NCBI GenBank assembly: GCA_934647195.1
Contig: CAKUFD010000002.1
Coordinates: forward strand, 186,001 to 250,000
Reading direction: 5' to 3'
Length of the DNA stretch: 64,000 nucleotides
DNA from: an uncultured Collinsella sp.
GTDB lineage: Bacteria; Actinomycetota; Coriobacteriia; Coriobacteriales; Coriobacteriaceae
Part shown: positions 9,757-18,366 of the stretch, piece by piece
Layout: every line of letters begins with the position of its first letter
Numbering within the stretch: the stretch's first letter is position 1
Notes under the pieces: generated by a model
Databases searched by the model: none
What the model was told of the DNA's origin: nothing
The model's input: only the letters and a program-made list of their open reading frames with translations
Program-made: the position numbers and the translations under genes

Positions 9757-10635
9757 ATGGACCAAAGCTCAAATAGCACAACGGATAGCGCTGATACGGC
9801 AAGTGAGAACCCCTCTCAAAATAAAGGGAACTTCAGCTCGTTTTTCGTTCGCGCTGCCTCCGGTTTAATCTATGCCGGATTGTTTATCGCTTGCCTGTAT
9901 TTTGGCACTATTCCTACAACAATCTTTGTCTCTGCCATGAGCTGGCTTTGCTGCTTTGAGTTTTTCCGCATGATGAGGCTCGACGGTAAAGTTGCCAATG
10001 AGTTTATCGGTCTTACGGCATCGATTCTTTTCCCGATTGCGTCCATGTTCGGGAGCCTTTGGGTAACGATGCTATTCGCCGTGCTCGTCCTCGCGCTTGG
10101 CCTTTGGTATGTCTATTCTCCGCGCACGCGTATCGCTGACGTTGCAGTTACCGCCTTCGGTCCCCTCTATACCGGCTTCATGCTGTCTGCGATCGTTTTG
10201 CTGCGTGAGCAGGTTTATGGACCGCAAGGCGCTCTTCTTACCATCGGCGTATGCGCGTCTCTATGGGTGAGCGACTCGTTTGCCTATATCGTGGGAAGTC
10301 GCTTAGGCAAACACAAAATGGCTCCCAAAATTTCTCCCAAGAAAAGCTGGGAGGGCTTTTTCGGTGGAATTGTCGGCTCCATGATTATCTGGGGCATCCT
10401 GTGGTCAACTCAGTTCTATACCTTTGATTTGCCCTTTGCAATGCTTTGCGGCGTTGTCGTCTCTATTCTTGGTGTCTTTGGAGACCTCATCGAATCGCGC
10501 ATTAAGCGCGGTGTGGGCGTAAAAGACTCTGGCAATCTCATTCCCGGCCACGGCGGTATGCTCGATCGTTCTGATTCCCTCATTTTTGGATGCATCACCG
10601 CTTACCTGCTTCTTGGTGCCGGAGGAATCCTGTAA
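9757..10635 (+). CDS. cdsA: Phosphatidate cytidylyltransferase
   Basis: CdsA makes CDP-diacylglycerol from phosphatidic acid and CTP at the membrane. The 292-aa protein has a polar 30-residue N-terminal tail, about eight hydrophobic segments, and the C-terminal signature around GVKDSGNLIPGHGGMLDRSDS with its conserved Asp residues. Its stop overlaps the dxr start by one base (TAATG). Confidence 0.95.
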   Translation: MDQSSNSTTDSADTASENPSQNKGNFSSFFVRAASGLIYAGLFIACLYFGTIPTTIFVSAMSWLCCFEFFRMMRLDGKVANEFIGLTASILFPIASMFGSLWVTMLFAVLVLALGLWYVYSPRTRIADVAVTAFGPLYTGFMLSAIVLLREQVYGPQGALLTIGVCASLWVSDSFAYIVGSRLGKHKMAPKISPKKSWEGFFGGIVGSMIIWGILWSTQFYTFDLPFAMLCGVVVSILGVFGDLIESRIKRGVGVKDSGNLIPGHGGMLDRSDSLIFGCITAYLLLGAGGIL

Positions 10636-11825
10636 TGACAATGCTACGCTCTGCTCAAGAAGCTGAACGCAAGCGCATTGCCGTACTTGGTTGCACGGGC
10701 TCCATCGGGCGGCAGACACTCGATGTTTGTCGTCAACATGCAGACAAACTTGAGGTTGTGGCGCTTTCCGCTCATGGTAATACCGCCGAGCTCGTTGCCG
10801 CGGCTCGCGAGTTCAATGTTAAGCGTGTCGCCGTTACCAGCTCACAACACGCTCACGATTCCATACTCGAAGATCTTCCGCAGGACGCGAAGGTCTACAC
10901 GGGCCCACGCTCCGCTGTGGATATCTGCCTATTCGACGATGTTGACGAGGTGCTTGTAGCCATCGTCGGTGTAGCCGGCCTTTCAGCTAGCGCTGCAGTC
11001 TTAGCTTGCGGAAAACAACTGGCTTTGGCAAACAAGGAATCTCTTGTTGTCGGCGGCGATCTTTTGATGCCCATGGCACGTCCGGGCTTGCTGCTGCCTG
11101 TCGATTCCGAGCATGCAGCGATTTTTCAATGCTATCAAGGGGAAAATCCAAAGGACGCGCATTGTATCTGGCTTACCTGCTCTGGCGGTCCTTTTTTCGG
11201 AAAGAGCCGCTCGGAACTTTCCCGCGTTACGGTGAAACAAGCTCTCGCACATCCCGCTTGGAACATGGGCGCCAAGATTTCCATCGATTCTGCGACGCTT
11301 ATGAATAAGGGGCTCGAGCGAATCGAAGCCCTTCACCTATTCCATGTCGACATAGACTTCGTCAATGTTGTGATTCATCGCGAAGCGAAAATCCATTCGA
11401 TGGTCGAGTATATCGATGGTTCGGTTATGGCGCATCTTGGCGCCTCTGATATGCGCATTCCCATCCAATACGCTCTTTCATATCCTGATCGATGGGATAG
11501 TTCCTCGCCGCGTCTTGACTTTAGACAGCTCGCATCCCTTTCCTTCGGAGAGCCCGACATCGATACATTTAGATGTCTGAAGCTTGCCGACATTGCAGGA
11601 AGGGAGGGCGGAACGCTTCCTTGCGTGCTCAATGCCGCCAACGAGGTTGCCGTTGACGCTTTCCTTCATGATCAATGCTCGTTTACCGATATCGATGCCA
11701 TAGTCGAATATGCAATGAACCAGCATGACAACAGCCCTGTTTACTCGCTCGATCAGCTTTCAGATACTGATGCCTGGGCTCGCAACCAGGCACGATGTGC
11801 ACTTGACCGTATTTCACATCGATAA
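10635..11825 (+). CDS. dxr: 1-deoxy-D-xylulose 5-phosphate reductoisomerase
   Basis: Dxr converts DXP to 2-C-methyl-D-erythritol 4-phosphate, the committed step of the non-mevalonate isoprenoid pathway. Seen are the NADPH fold GCTGSIGRQTLDV, LANKESLVVGG, VDSEHAAIFQC and NMGAKISIDSATLMNKGLE, with the metal- and substrate-binding acidic residues. ATG 10635 overlaps the cdsA stop; ATG 10641 is an alternative. ispG, a later step of the same pathway, lies two genes downstream and ispH is at 58990. Confidence 0.96.
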   Translation: MTMLRSAQEAERKRIAVLGCTGSIGRQTLDVCRQHADKLEVVALSAHGNTAELVAAAREFNVKRVAVTSSQHAHDSILEDLPQDAKVYTGPRSAVDICLFDDVDEVLVAIVGVAGLSASAAVLACGKQLALANKESLVVGGDLLMPMARPGLLLPVDSEHAAIFQCYQGENPKDAHCIWLTCSGGPFFGKSRSELSRVTVKQALAHPAWNMGAKISIDSATLMNKGLERIEALHLFHVDIDFVNVVIHREAKIHSMVEYIDGSVMAHLGASDMRIPIQYALSYPDRWDSSSPRLDFRQLASLSFGEPDIDTFRCLKLADIAGREGGTLPCVLNAANEVAVDAFLHDQCSFTDIDAIVEYAMNQHDNSPVYSLDQLSDTDAWARNQARCALDRISHR

Positions 11826-11836
11826 TCGGAGCTTAC

Positions 11837-13201
11837 ATGCCTATCTTCCCGTCATTTATTGCCCCCATCTTTTGGGGTCTTTTACTCCTATCGGTCCTTG
11901 TATTCATTCATGAGGGCGGACATTTTCTTGCTGCGCGTGCCTGTGGCGTTCGCGTGAGTGAGTTCTTTCTGGGGCTCCCTTGCCGCTTTCGTCTGGCGCA
12001 TCGCTCGCGTCGATGTGGAACCCTCTTTGGCATCACGCCCATTCTCTTAGGAGGGTATGCTGCCATTTGCGGCATGGAACATGATGATTTGCCCTGCGCA
12101 CCAAACGTTTTAGGCGAAATAAATCGACGCGGAAAAGCCTCAGTTCAAGAAATCTCCGAGGCTCTTACCCTTGATTCCGAAGACGTCCTGAATGCGTGCA
12201 TCATGCTCATGGGCTGGGGGTCTATCGCTCCGGTCTACGAAGGAAACGACCGTCAATCTCGCGCATACTATGCTGAAACGTACGCTACGGTATCCCGCGA
12301 CCGTATGGGCAATACCATTTTGGATGGAAAGGCGTTCGATAAAAATCATACAACGACCGAAGGCGAACCCTGGTCGGGCGATATCGACAGCAGCCAGCTC
12401 TTTATGCAAGAGAAGAGCCGCACCTATGATGGTGCCTCATTTCCACGTAGGGCCTTCATTCTCCTGGCGGGGATTCTCGTAAACATTATTGCTGGCATGC
12501 TGCTGCTCATGAGCGTCTATTCGCTTATTGGGTTCACGGTGCCCCAAGATGTCAATCGCGTCGGTGAAGTTATCGAAGCCTCACCTGCGGCTAAAGCGGG
12601 AATCGTGGCTGGCGACAAAATCCTGCAGATCGACAATGTCGAAGTTGATACCTGGACAGACCTTGTCACACGGCTACAAGAGCATGAACAAGAAAATTCA
12701 GACGCTCCTATTTCGATTGTTTACGAGCATGAAGGAGAACAGCGTACGGCCGACGTGACGCTCGATGATGGAAAGCTCGGCATCTACGCAACCACCGAAC
12801 ATATCAGGTTCAATATCGTCGACTCAGCTCGTCTCTCGCTCTCCTATGTCGCTCAAACCGCAGCAGGCATAGCCCAGCTTCTTATTCCAACTCAGACAAT
12901 GCAGGTACTCGATCAGTCTACGTCTATTGTTGGCATTTCCATCATGTCTGCCCAGGCGGCGGCAGCGGGACCCGCGACTTTCCTCACGTTTGCTGGCCTC
13001 ATCTCCCTCTCGCTTGGCCTGATGAATCTGCTTCCTATCCCGCCGCTCGATGGTGGAAAACTTGTTATCGAGATCATCCAACGCATCAGGCGAAAGGAAG
13101 TCTCGCTGCGCGTCCAAACGATCATCTCTTATGGGGGCATAGCTATATTCGCCCTGTTATTTATTTATATGTTGCGAGCCGATATCCTTCGATTCTTCTA
13201 A
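11837..13201 (+). CDS. rseP: RseP-like site-2 metalloprotease with an insert between active site and PDZ
   Basis: This is an intramembrane zinc protease (M50). HEGGH is at residues 25-29 in the first membrane helix, a PDZ domain is at about residues 235-315 (VIEASPAAKAGIVAGDKI), and the second zinc/LDG motif NLLPIPPLDGGKL lies near the C terminus. Between the first catalytic region and the PDZ is an insert of about 120 residues (about 80-200) that is hydrophilic. Its first part, GKASVQEISEALTLDSEDV, reads like a winged helix. The dxr-rseP-ispG order is standard. The insert's function is unknown. Confidence 0.9.
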   Translation: MPIFPSFIAPIFWGLLLLSVLVFIHEGGHFLAARACGVRVSEFFLGLPCRFRLAHRSRRCGTLFGITPILLGGYAAICGMEHDDLPCAPNVLGEINRRGKASVQEISEALTLDSEDVLNACIMLMGWGSIAPVYEGNDRQSRAYYAETYATVSRDRMGNTILDGKAFDKNHTTTEGEPWSGDIDSSQLFMQEKSRTYDGASFPRRAFILLAGILVNIIAGMLLLMSVYSLIGFTVPQDVNRVGEVIEASPAAKAGIVAGDKILQIDNVEVDTWTDLVTRLQEHEQENSDAPISIVYEHEGEQRTADVTLDDGKLGIYATTEHIRFNIVDSARLSLSYVAQTAAGIAQLLIPTQTMQVLDQSTSIVGISIMSAQAAAAGPATFLTFAGLISLSLGLMNLLPIPPLDGGKLVIEIIQRIRRKEVSLRVQTIISYGGIAIFALLFIYMLRADILRFF

Positions 13202-13210
13202 GGAGCACCA

Positions 13211-14275
13211 ATGGCTGAATCACTAGCACGCACCCTGACACGCCCCGTGCACGTGGGCGATGTGGTCATCGGTGGGGGAGCACCCGTCGTCGTTCAATCC
13301 ATGACGTGCACGCCCACGGCAGATGCCAGAGCCACGTTGCAGCAGGTCGCCAATCTTGCCGAAGCGGGATGCGATATCGTACGCGTTTCAGTTCCAACCA
13401 AAGAGGCGTTGGAAAGCTTTCGCGAAATCTGCAGCGAAAGCCCTGTTCCGATTGTGGCTGACATCCATTTTGATTACCGCCTTGCCCTTGGGGCGCTTGA
13501 GGCGGGCGCCGCAAAGCTCCGAATCAATCCAGGCAATATCGGTTCTTGGGATAACGTCGATGCAGTTATCGATAAGGCGGGTTCACTGGGTGCGGCAATC
13601 CGCATCGGAGTAAATGCTGGATCAATCGAAAAAGACCTTTTAGAACGTACGGACCTCACGCAATCTGAAAAACTTGTCTCCTCGGCAATGCGATTTGTCG
13701 AACATTTTGAATCGCGCGGATTCAAAGACATCGTCCTGTCCGCCAAAGCACACAGCGTGAACACGACGATTGACACCTATCGCAAGCTGTCAAAAGAACT
13801 GCCTCAAGTGCCCCTTCATCTGGGCATCACGGAAGCGGGCGGCGTACGGCAGGGGACCATTAAAAGCTCTATCGCATTAGGTTCTCTGCTGGCGGAAGGC
13901 ATAGGAGACACCATGCGCGTGTCTCTCACCGCAGACCCTATCGAAGAGGTTCCCGTTGCGTGGGGCATTCTTTCAGCACTCGGCCTGCGTCGTCGTGGCC
14001 CCGAGATGATCTCGTGCCCCACGTGCGCGCGTTGCCAGGTCAATCTTATCGAAATTGCGAATGAGGTTGAGCGCCGCTTGAGCTCCTGCTCAAAACCCGT
14101 TTCGGTTGCAGTCATGGGATGTGCCGTCAACGGTCCGGGCGAAGCCAGCGATGCCGACGTTGGCGTGGCATGTGGCAAAGGATGCGCCCTTTTGTTTAAA
14201 CATGGCGAGATTATTCGCAAAATTCCCGAAGATGCCATTGTCGATGAACTATTGAATGAAATCTCAAAGCTCTAA
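13211..14275 (+). CDS. ispG: 4-hydroxy-3-methylbut-2-en-1-yl diphosphate synthase (IspG/GcpE)
   Basis: IspG is the [4Fe-4S] enzyme converting MEcPP to HMBPP. The 354-aa protein shows VQSMTCTPTADARATLQQ near the N terminus, KLRINPGNIG, and the cluster ligands in ISCPTCARC plus the late Cys in MGCAVNGPGEASDADVG. It starts nine bases after rseP with an AAGGAGC ribosome site. Confidence 0.97.
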   Translation: MAESLARTLTRPVHVGDVVIGGGAPVVVQSMTCTPTADARATLQQVANLAEAGCDIVRVSVPTKEALESFREICSESPVPIVADIHFDYRLALGALEAGAAKLRINPGNIGSWDNVDAVIDKAGSLGAAIRIGVNAGSIEKDLLERTDLTQSEKLVSSAMRFVEHFESRGFKDIVLSAKAHSVNTTIDTYRKLSKELPQVPLHLGITEAGGVRQGTIKSSIALGSLLAEGIGDTMRVSLTADPIEEVPVAWGILSALGLRRRGPEMISCPTCARCQVNLIEIANEVERRLSSCSKPVSVAVMGCAVNGPGEASDADVGVACGKGCALLFKHGEIIRKIPEDAIVDELLNEISKL

Positions 14276-14330
14276 TATCCTCTGCGGTATGATGAGAAGC
14301 TAACTGAACCTATTAGTTTGAGGAGTAACC

Positions 14331-16070
14331 GTGGCTACCACTAAGCGCGCGATGAAAATGTCCAGGCTTTACGCACCTACGCTCAAAGAAGATCCAGCAG
14401 AGGCTGAGCTTGCAAGCCATCGCCTGCTTCTTCGCGCTGGCATGATTCGTAAGGAAGCAGCTGGTCTTTATACCTATCTTCCTCTTGCCTGGCGCGCGAT
14501 TCGCAAAATCGAAGATATTGTTCGCGACGAGATGGACAGCCATGACGCCCAGGAGCTCATGATGCCCATTATGGTCGACGCTGAGCTTTGGCGCGAAAGC
14601 GGCCGTATTGACGCCTACGGCAAGGAGCTCGTGCGTTTCGACGATCGTCATGGACGCGAGTTTGTCTTAGGCCCCACGCATGAAGAGACGGTCACGGCCC
14701 TCGTGCGCAATGAGCTGCGCAGCTACAAGCAGCTTCCCGTCAATCTCTATCATATCCAGGATAAATTCCGCGATGAGTTCCGTCCTCGCTACGGCCTTAT
14801 GCGCGGGCGCGAATTCATCATGAAGGATGCGTATTCCTTCTCCGCAACGCAGGAAAGCCTGCAGGAAGAGTACGACAAGATGAAAGAGGCGTACGCCAAT
14901 ATCTGCACTCGCTGCGGCGTGCACGCCCTTCCCGTCGTGGCAGACTCTGGAGAGATTGGCGGTGATACCTCGGTCGAGTACATGGCGCTCGCCGATGCGG
15001 GCGAGGCAAGTCTTGTCTACTGCGACGACTGTGGATTTGCCGGTGATGACGAGGCGGCAAGTACTCAGGTGACCGTCACCGAGGGCCCCGGTGACGGAAC
15101 GCTTGAGAAGGTGGAGACCCCGGGCCTCGGCACCATCGAAGCCGTTGCCGAGTTCTTTGGATTCCCCAAGAACGGCACGCGCAAGTCGCTCGCCCTTATT
15201 GACTCCGAAGGTAAACCGGTTGTTGCGATCGTTCCCGGCGATCACGAGCTTAACGAGTGCAAGGCAGAGCATGTCTTTGGCAAGGACTATCGCATGATGA
15301 CCGAAGAAGAGCTTCAGGAGTTTGGCCTGTTTAAGGGCTTCATCGGTCCGGTAAATCTCCCTGCAGGCATCAAGCTCGTATGCGATTCCAGCCTCAAGGA
15401 ATCCAAGCGTTGGGCATGCGGCGCCAACGAGGTTGACTATCATTATACCGGTGCATGCCCCGATCGCGATTTCACGGTAGATGAGTGGGCGGACCTCGTG
15501 ACCGTACTCGCTGGTGACCCGTGCCCGCATTGCGGTAAGCCCCTTTCCGCCGCCCGCGGCATCGAGGTCTCCCAGGTATTCCAGCTCGGAACCAAGTACT
15601 CCGAGGCAATGGGCGCCACCTTTATGGACGAGGACGGCAAGGAAAAGCCTTTGATCATGGGTTGTTACGGTGTAGGCGTTTCTCGTACGCTCGCTGCCAT
15701 CGTTGAGCAGCACAATGACGAGAATGGCATTATCTGGCCTGTCTCCGTCGCTCCCTACGAGGTCTCCGTTATCCCCCTTGATCCCAAGAAAGAGGATTGC
15801 GCCGCAGCCACCGATAAGCTTGTTCAGGAACTCCTTGATGCCGGCCTAGATGTTGTCGTTGACGATCGTGACGAGCGCCCCGGATTCAAGTTTGCCGATA
15901 ACGACCTTATGGGCTTCCCGTATCAGATCGTCATTGGCAAGCGTGGCCTTAAGAACGGTACGTTTGAGCTCAAGGATCGCGCGACAGGGGAGCGCGAGGA
16001 CATTTCAATCGAAGAAGCTGCTACAATTGTTGCCGCACGCGTCAACGAAGCGAAACTAGCACTTGTTTAG
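14331..16070 (+). CDS. proS: Prolyl-tRNA synthetase, bacterial type with editing insert
   Basis: Charges tRNA-Pro. The 579-aa protein has class II motif 2 (KFRDEFRPRYGLMRGREFIMKD), an INS editing domain between motifs 2 and 3 (about residues 225-400, including GTRKSLAL and HELNE), motif 3 (GCYGVGVSRTLAAI) and a C-terminal anticodon-binding domain. The start is GTG 14331 after TTTGAGGAG. It is separated from ispG by 55 bases and may have its own promoter. Confidence 0.97.
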   Translation: MATTKRAMKMSRLYAPTLKEDPAEAELASHRLLLRAGMIRKEAAGLYTYLPLAWRAIRKIEDIVRDEMDSHDAQELMMPIMVDAELWRESGRIDAYGKELVRFDDRHGREFVLGPTHEETVTALVRNELRSYKQLPVNLYHIQDKFRDEFRPRYGLMRGREFIMKDAYSFSATQESLQEEYDKMKEAYANICTRCGVHALPVVADSGEIGGDTSVEYMALADAGEASLVYCDDCGFAGDDEAASTQVTVTEGPGDGTLEKVETPGLGTIEAVAEFFGFPKNGTRKSLALIDSEGKPVVAIVPGDHELNECKAEHVFGKDYRMMTEEELQEFGLFKGFIGPVNLPAGIKLVCDSSLKESKRWACGANEVDYHYTGACPDRDFTVDEWADLVTVLAGDPCPHCGKPLSAARGIEVSQVFQLGTKYSEAMGATFMDEDGKEKPLIMGCYGVGVSRTLAAIVEQHNDENGIIWPVSVAPYEVSVIPLDPKKEDCAAATDKLVQELLDAGLDVVVDDRDERPGFKFADNDLMGFPYQIVIGKRGLKNGTFELKDRATGEREDISIEEAATIVAARVNEAKLALV

Positions 16071-16083
16071 TCTGGAGCTCAAT

Positions 16084-16773
16084 ATGGACGATTTTGAGGG
16101 TATCTCACCTATCCAAAACGGCATTGCAGAAGGCAAGCCCATCTCTGTACGCCTCTACAATTTCATCATCGCCGCTTTGATCTTTATCGGCTTTTGTGTC
16201 ATGGGCGCGGGGTGCTACATCACTCACGACATTCGTTTTCTGATGTATTTGAGCTCTCATGCCTTTTCCGTCATGGGCATCACCTTCATGGGCACAATCG
16301 GTGGTTTGATTTTGATGAGCGTCGCGCAAAGCCGGCAAAGCGTTCCCATGTCGCTTGGCGGTTTTATTCTCTTTATATTGACGTTCGGTTTTATTTCCTC
16401 GATTGGGGTCATGTCAGCCGACCTCCCCACGATCAATGTGGCCTTCACTGCAACGGCCGCTATTACCGTTATCTTTGGAGCGCTAGGGGTTCTCTTCCCG
16501 CGATTCTTTGCCAAGGTTTCAGGTGTATTCCTTGGAGCACTCATGGCAGTGGTGCTTGTTGAATTTGTTTTGATGCTCATGGGCATCGATCAAACCGTGA
16601 CTGACTACATCATCGTCATTCTTTTTGCTGGTTTTATCGGATGGGATACCTATTGCGCTACCCAGGTTCCGCCTACAGTGCCAAATGCCGTGCTTATGGC
16701 AAGCAACCTGTTTGTCGACATCATGAACGTTTTCCTCCGTATTCTGAGCATCATTAACCGTTCGAACAACTAG
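16084..16773 (+). CDS. Bax inhibitor-1/YccA-family membrane protein
   Basis: This 229-aa protein has about seven membrane segments and the family's pattern of a polar N terminus followed by tightly spaced helices, with the conserved Asp in GFIGWDTYC near the sixth helix. Bacterial members are proposed pH-sensitive channels or FtsH-associated proteins; the role here is unproven. ATG 16084 is chosen over 16063 because GGAG sits six bases upstream and 16063 lies within proS. Confidence 0.8.
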   Translation: MDDFEGISPIQNGIAEGKPISVRLYNFIIAALIFIGFCVMGAGCYITHDIRFLMYLSSHAFSVMGITFMGTIGGLILMSVAQSRQSVPMSLGGFILFILTFGFISSIGVMSADLPTINVAFTATAAITVIFGALGVLFPRFFAKVSGVFLGALMAVVLVEFVLMLMGIDQTVTDYIIVILFAGFIGWDTYCATQVPPTVPNAVLMASNLFVDIMNVFLRILSIINRSNN

Positions 16774-16808
16774 ACAGAGGACGGCACGAAATTGATTGAA
16801 ACTTTTTC

Positions 16809-16837
16809 TTGCATCATCGTCCCGCTTCTCGTATAGT
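16809..16837 (+). promoter_or_regulatory. Promoter of the tRNA-Ala gene
   Basis: TTGCAT (16809-16814) and TATAGT (16832-16837) are 17 bases apart, 17 bases before the tRNA 5' end. Confidence 0.65.
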
Positions 16838-16853
16838 TATTTCCGCACCGCTT

Positions 16854-16929
16854 GGGGGCGTAGCTCAGCTGGGAGAGCGCTTGACTGGCAGTCAAGAGGT
16901 CAGGGGTTCGATCCCCCTCGTCTCCACCA
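16854..16929 (+). tRNA. tRNA-Ala (anticodon GGC)
   Basis: A complete 76-nt cloverleaf: the acceptor GGGGGCG pairs with CGTCTCC, D arm AGCTCAGCTGGGAGAGC, anticodon loop CTGGCAG (GGC, reading GCC Ala codons), a T arm with TTCGATC, and encoded CCA. A hairpin at 16940-16968 follows. Confidence 0.96.
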
Positions 16930-16939
16930 TTTGCACTTT

Positions 16940-16968
16940 ACAGCCTTTGGGAAACCGAAGGCTGTTTT
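16940..16968 (+). terminator. Hairpin with short T run between the two tRNAs
   Basis: ACAGCCTT pairs with AAGGCTGT around an internal GG/CC, followed by TTTT. It looks like a modest intrinsic terminator or processing hairpin. Confidence 0.5.
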
Positions 16969-16975
16969 GCTATAC

Positions 16976-17051
16976 GGGCTCATGGCGCAACGGTTAGCGC
17001 AGGGGACTCATAATCCCTGGGTTGCAGGTTCGAATCCTGCTGGGCCCACCA
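16976..17051 (+). tRNA. tRNA with CAT anticodon (Met elongator or Ile2); prophage integration site
   Basis: A complete 76-nt cloverleaf: the acceptor GGGCTCA pairs with TGGGCCC, anticodon loop CTCATAA, T loop TTCGAAT, encoded CCA. Base 1 pairs with base 72, so it is not the initiator. Elongator Met and lysidine-modified Ile2 cannot be told apart by eye. From base 17006 (anticodon loop region) onwards the sequence is repeated exactly at 51589, marking this as the phage attachment gene; the tRNA stays intact. Confidence 0.93.
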
Positions 17052-17068
17052 TCAAAACAGCAGGCCGG
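17006..17068 (+). repeat. Left att core (63 bp, identical to 51589-51651)
   Basis: It covers the anticodon arm, T arm and 3' end of the CAT tRNA plus 17 bases beyond CCA. The bases just outside both copies differ, which sets the limits. The exact crossover point within the 63 bp is not known. Confidence 0.95.
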
Positions 17069-17087
17069 GCCGTGTGCCCGGCCTTTT
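17062..17087 (+). terminator. Terminator of the CAT tRNA, completed by phage sequence
   Basis: A nine-bp stem (17062-17070 with 17076-17084) is followed by TTTT. Its 5' arm lies in the att core and its 3' arm in phage DNA; the chromosomal counterpart is at 51645. Confidence 0.8.
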
Positions 17088-17126
17088 GCATAAAGAGGCG
17101 GCGCGTCTCCACCGGGCTCCAAGGGG

Positions 17127-18257
17127 TCACTCGCCCATGATTCTATGCACCGCGCGGGCCGCGTCCTCCGCCTGCTCCGCGCCCGGCCGGAGGTAGTGCC
17201 TGTAGTCGGTCTGGAGGTCGGTGTGGCCGTGCAGGCGCGAGACGAGCGTGTCGGGGAGGCACGCGGCCTGCATCAGCGTCTCGGAGGTGTGGCGCAGCAT
17301 GTCCGGCGGGATGTACCGCAGGCCCGCGCGCTCCAGCTCGGCGCGCCAGACGCGCGCGAACCAGTTCCCTCCCCACGGGACGATGCGCGAGGCGGCCCAG
17401 GCGGCCGCCTCCCCCGGGTCGGCGGGACGGGCGTCGTCGAGGACGGCGAGCAGGCGCGGGCGGCCCGCGACGAGCACCGGGACGGTGCGCGCGGAGAACT
17501 CCGTCTTGGTCTTCCCCCTGAGGCCGTCGTCGTCGGTGTAGGTGCGGTCGACGATCACCGACACCGTGCGGTCGACCTCGCCGGTGGCCGCGTTGACCGT
17601 GGCCGAGACCGATATGCGGTCGGGCGAGACGGCCAGCGCCTCCTCCTTGCGCAGGCCGCTGAGGCCGAGGATGAGGTAGGCCTCGACGGGGGAGCCGCGC
17701 AGGGCGTCGAGGGCGCGGGCGCACTCCTCGGCCGTCCACGGCCTGACCTGCTCGCGGCGGCGGCGCGGCGTCGGGACGCGGCGCGAGAACGGCTTGGAGT
17801 CCATCAGCTCGTCGTCGTAGGCGGCCCGCAGGACGGCGCGCAGGACGGTCTTGCACCCGTGCGGGGCGCTGGCCGCCTGGACGACGGCCTTGACGTCGCC
17901 GTGGGTTATCTTGCAGACCGGGCGGTCGCCGAGGGCGGGGAGCACGAAGCGCTCCATGGCGGCGTCGTACTGCCGCAGGGTCGCGGCCGAGCGCGGCTCG
18001 CCCCTCGTGCTGGGGGCCGGGCGGAAGATACCGTAGTAATACTGCCGCAGGGTCACCGAGCCGCCGAGCGCGGCGGAGGCCCCCATCTCCGCCGAAAGGC
18101 GGATGCACTCGGCCTCGGCCTCCTCGCGTGTGTCCACGGTGCGCGAGACCGTCCGCTTCCTACCGTCCGCCTTCCGGCCCTTCGTGACGCGCACGCGCCA
18201 CCGTCCGGACTCGGTCCGGTATATCGTCCCGGCCCCCCTGCTTCTCTTCTGTGGCAT
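17127..18257 (-). CDS. int: Phage integrase, tyrosine recombinase family
   Basis: Catalyses site-specific integration into the adjacent tRNA. The 376-aa protein has a basic Arm-type N terminus (GTIYRTESGRWRVRVTKG), a core-binding SAM-like domain (about 65-150) and a catalytic domain: R203 in GLRKEEAL, box II PDMLRHTSETL with R322, H345 in GHTD and Y355 in YRHYL. The usual His of HxxR is Asp319 here (D-M-L-R), a departure from the consensus. It is transcribed towards the left att site, 59 bases away. Confidence 0.95.
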   Translation of the reverse strand: MPQKRSRGAGTIYRTESGRWRVRVTKGRKADGRKRTVSRTVDTREEAEAECIRLSAEMGASAALGGSVTLRQYYYGIFRPAPSTRGEPRSAATLRQYDAAMERFVLPALGDRPVCKITHGDVKAVVQAASAPHGCKTVLRAVLRAAYDDELMDSKPFSRRVPTPRRRREQVRPWTAEECARALDALRGSPVEAYLILGLSGLRKEEALAVSPDRISVSATVNAATGEVDRTVSVIVDRTYTDDDGLRGKTKTEFSARTVPVLVAGRPRLLAVLDDARPADPGEAAAWAASRIVPWGGNWFARVWRAELERAGLRYIPPDMLRHTSETLMQAACLPDTLVSRLHGHTDLQTDYRHYLRPGAEQAEDAARAVHRIMGE

Positions 18258-18366
18258 AATGGTGCCGTCCCTTCCGAGAACTCCGTCTCCTGGGATGCGG
18301 CCTCCGCGCGACGTTCCGATTCCGCGCGGGGGCCTTTCTATTTACTTGTCTCCTTTTTTGAGCGGG

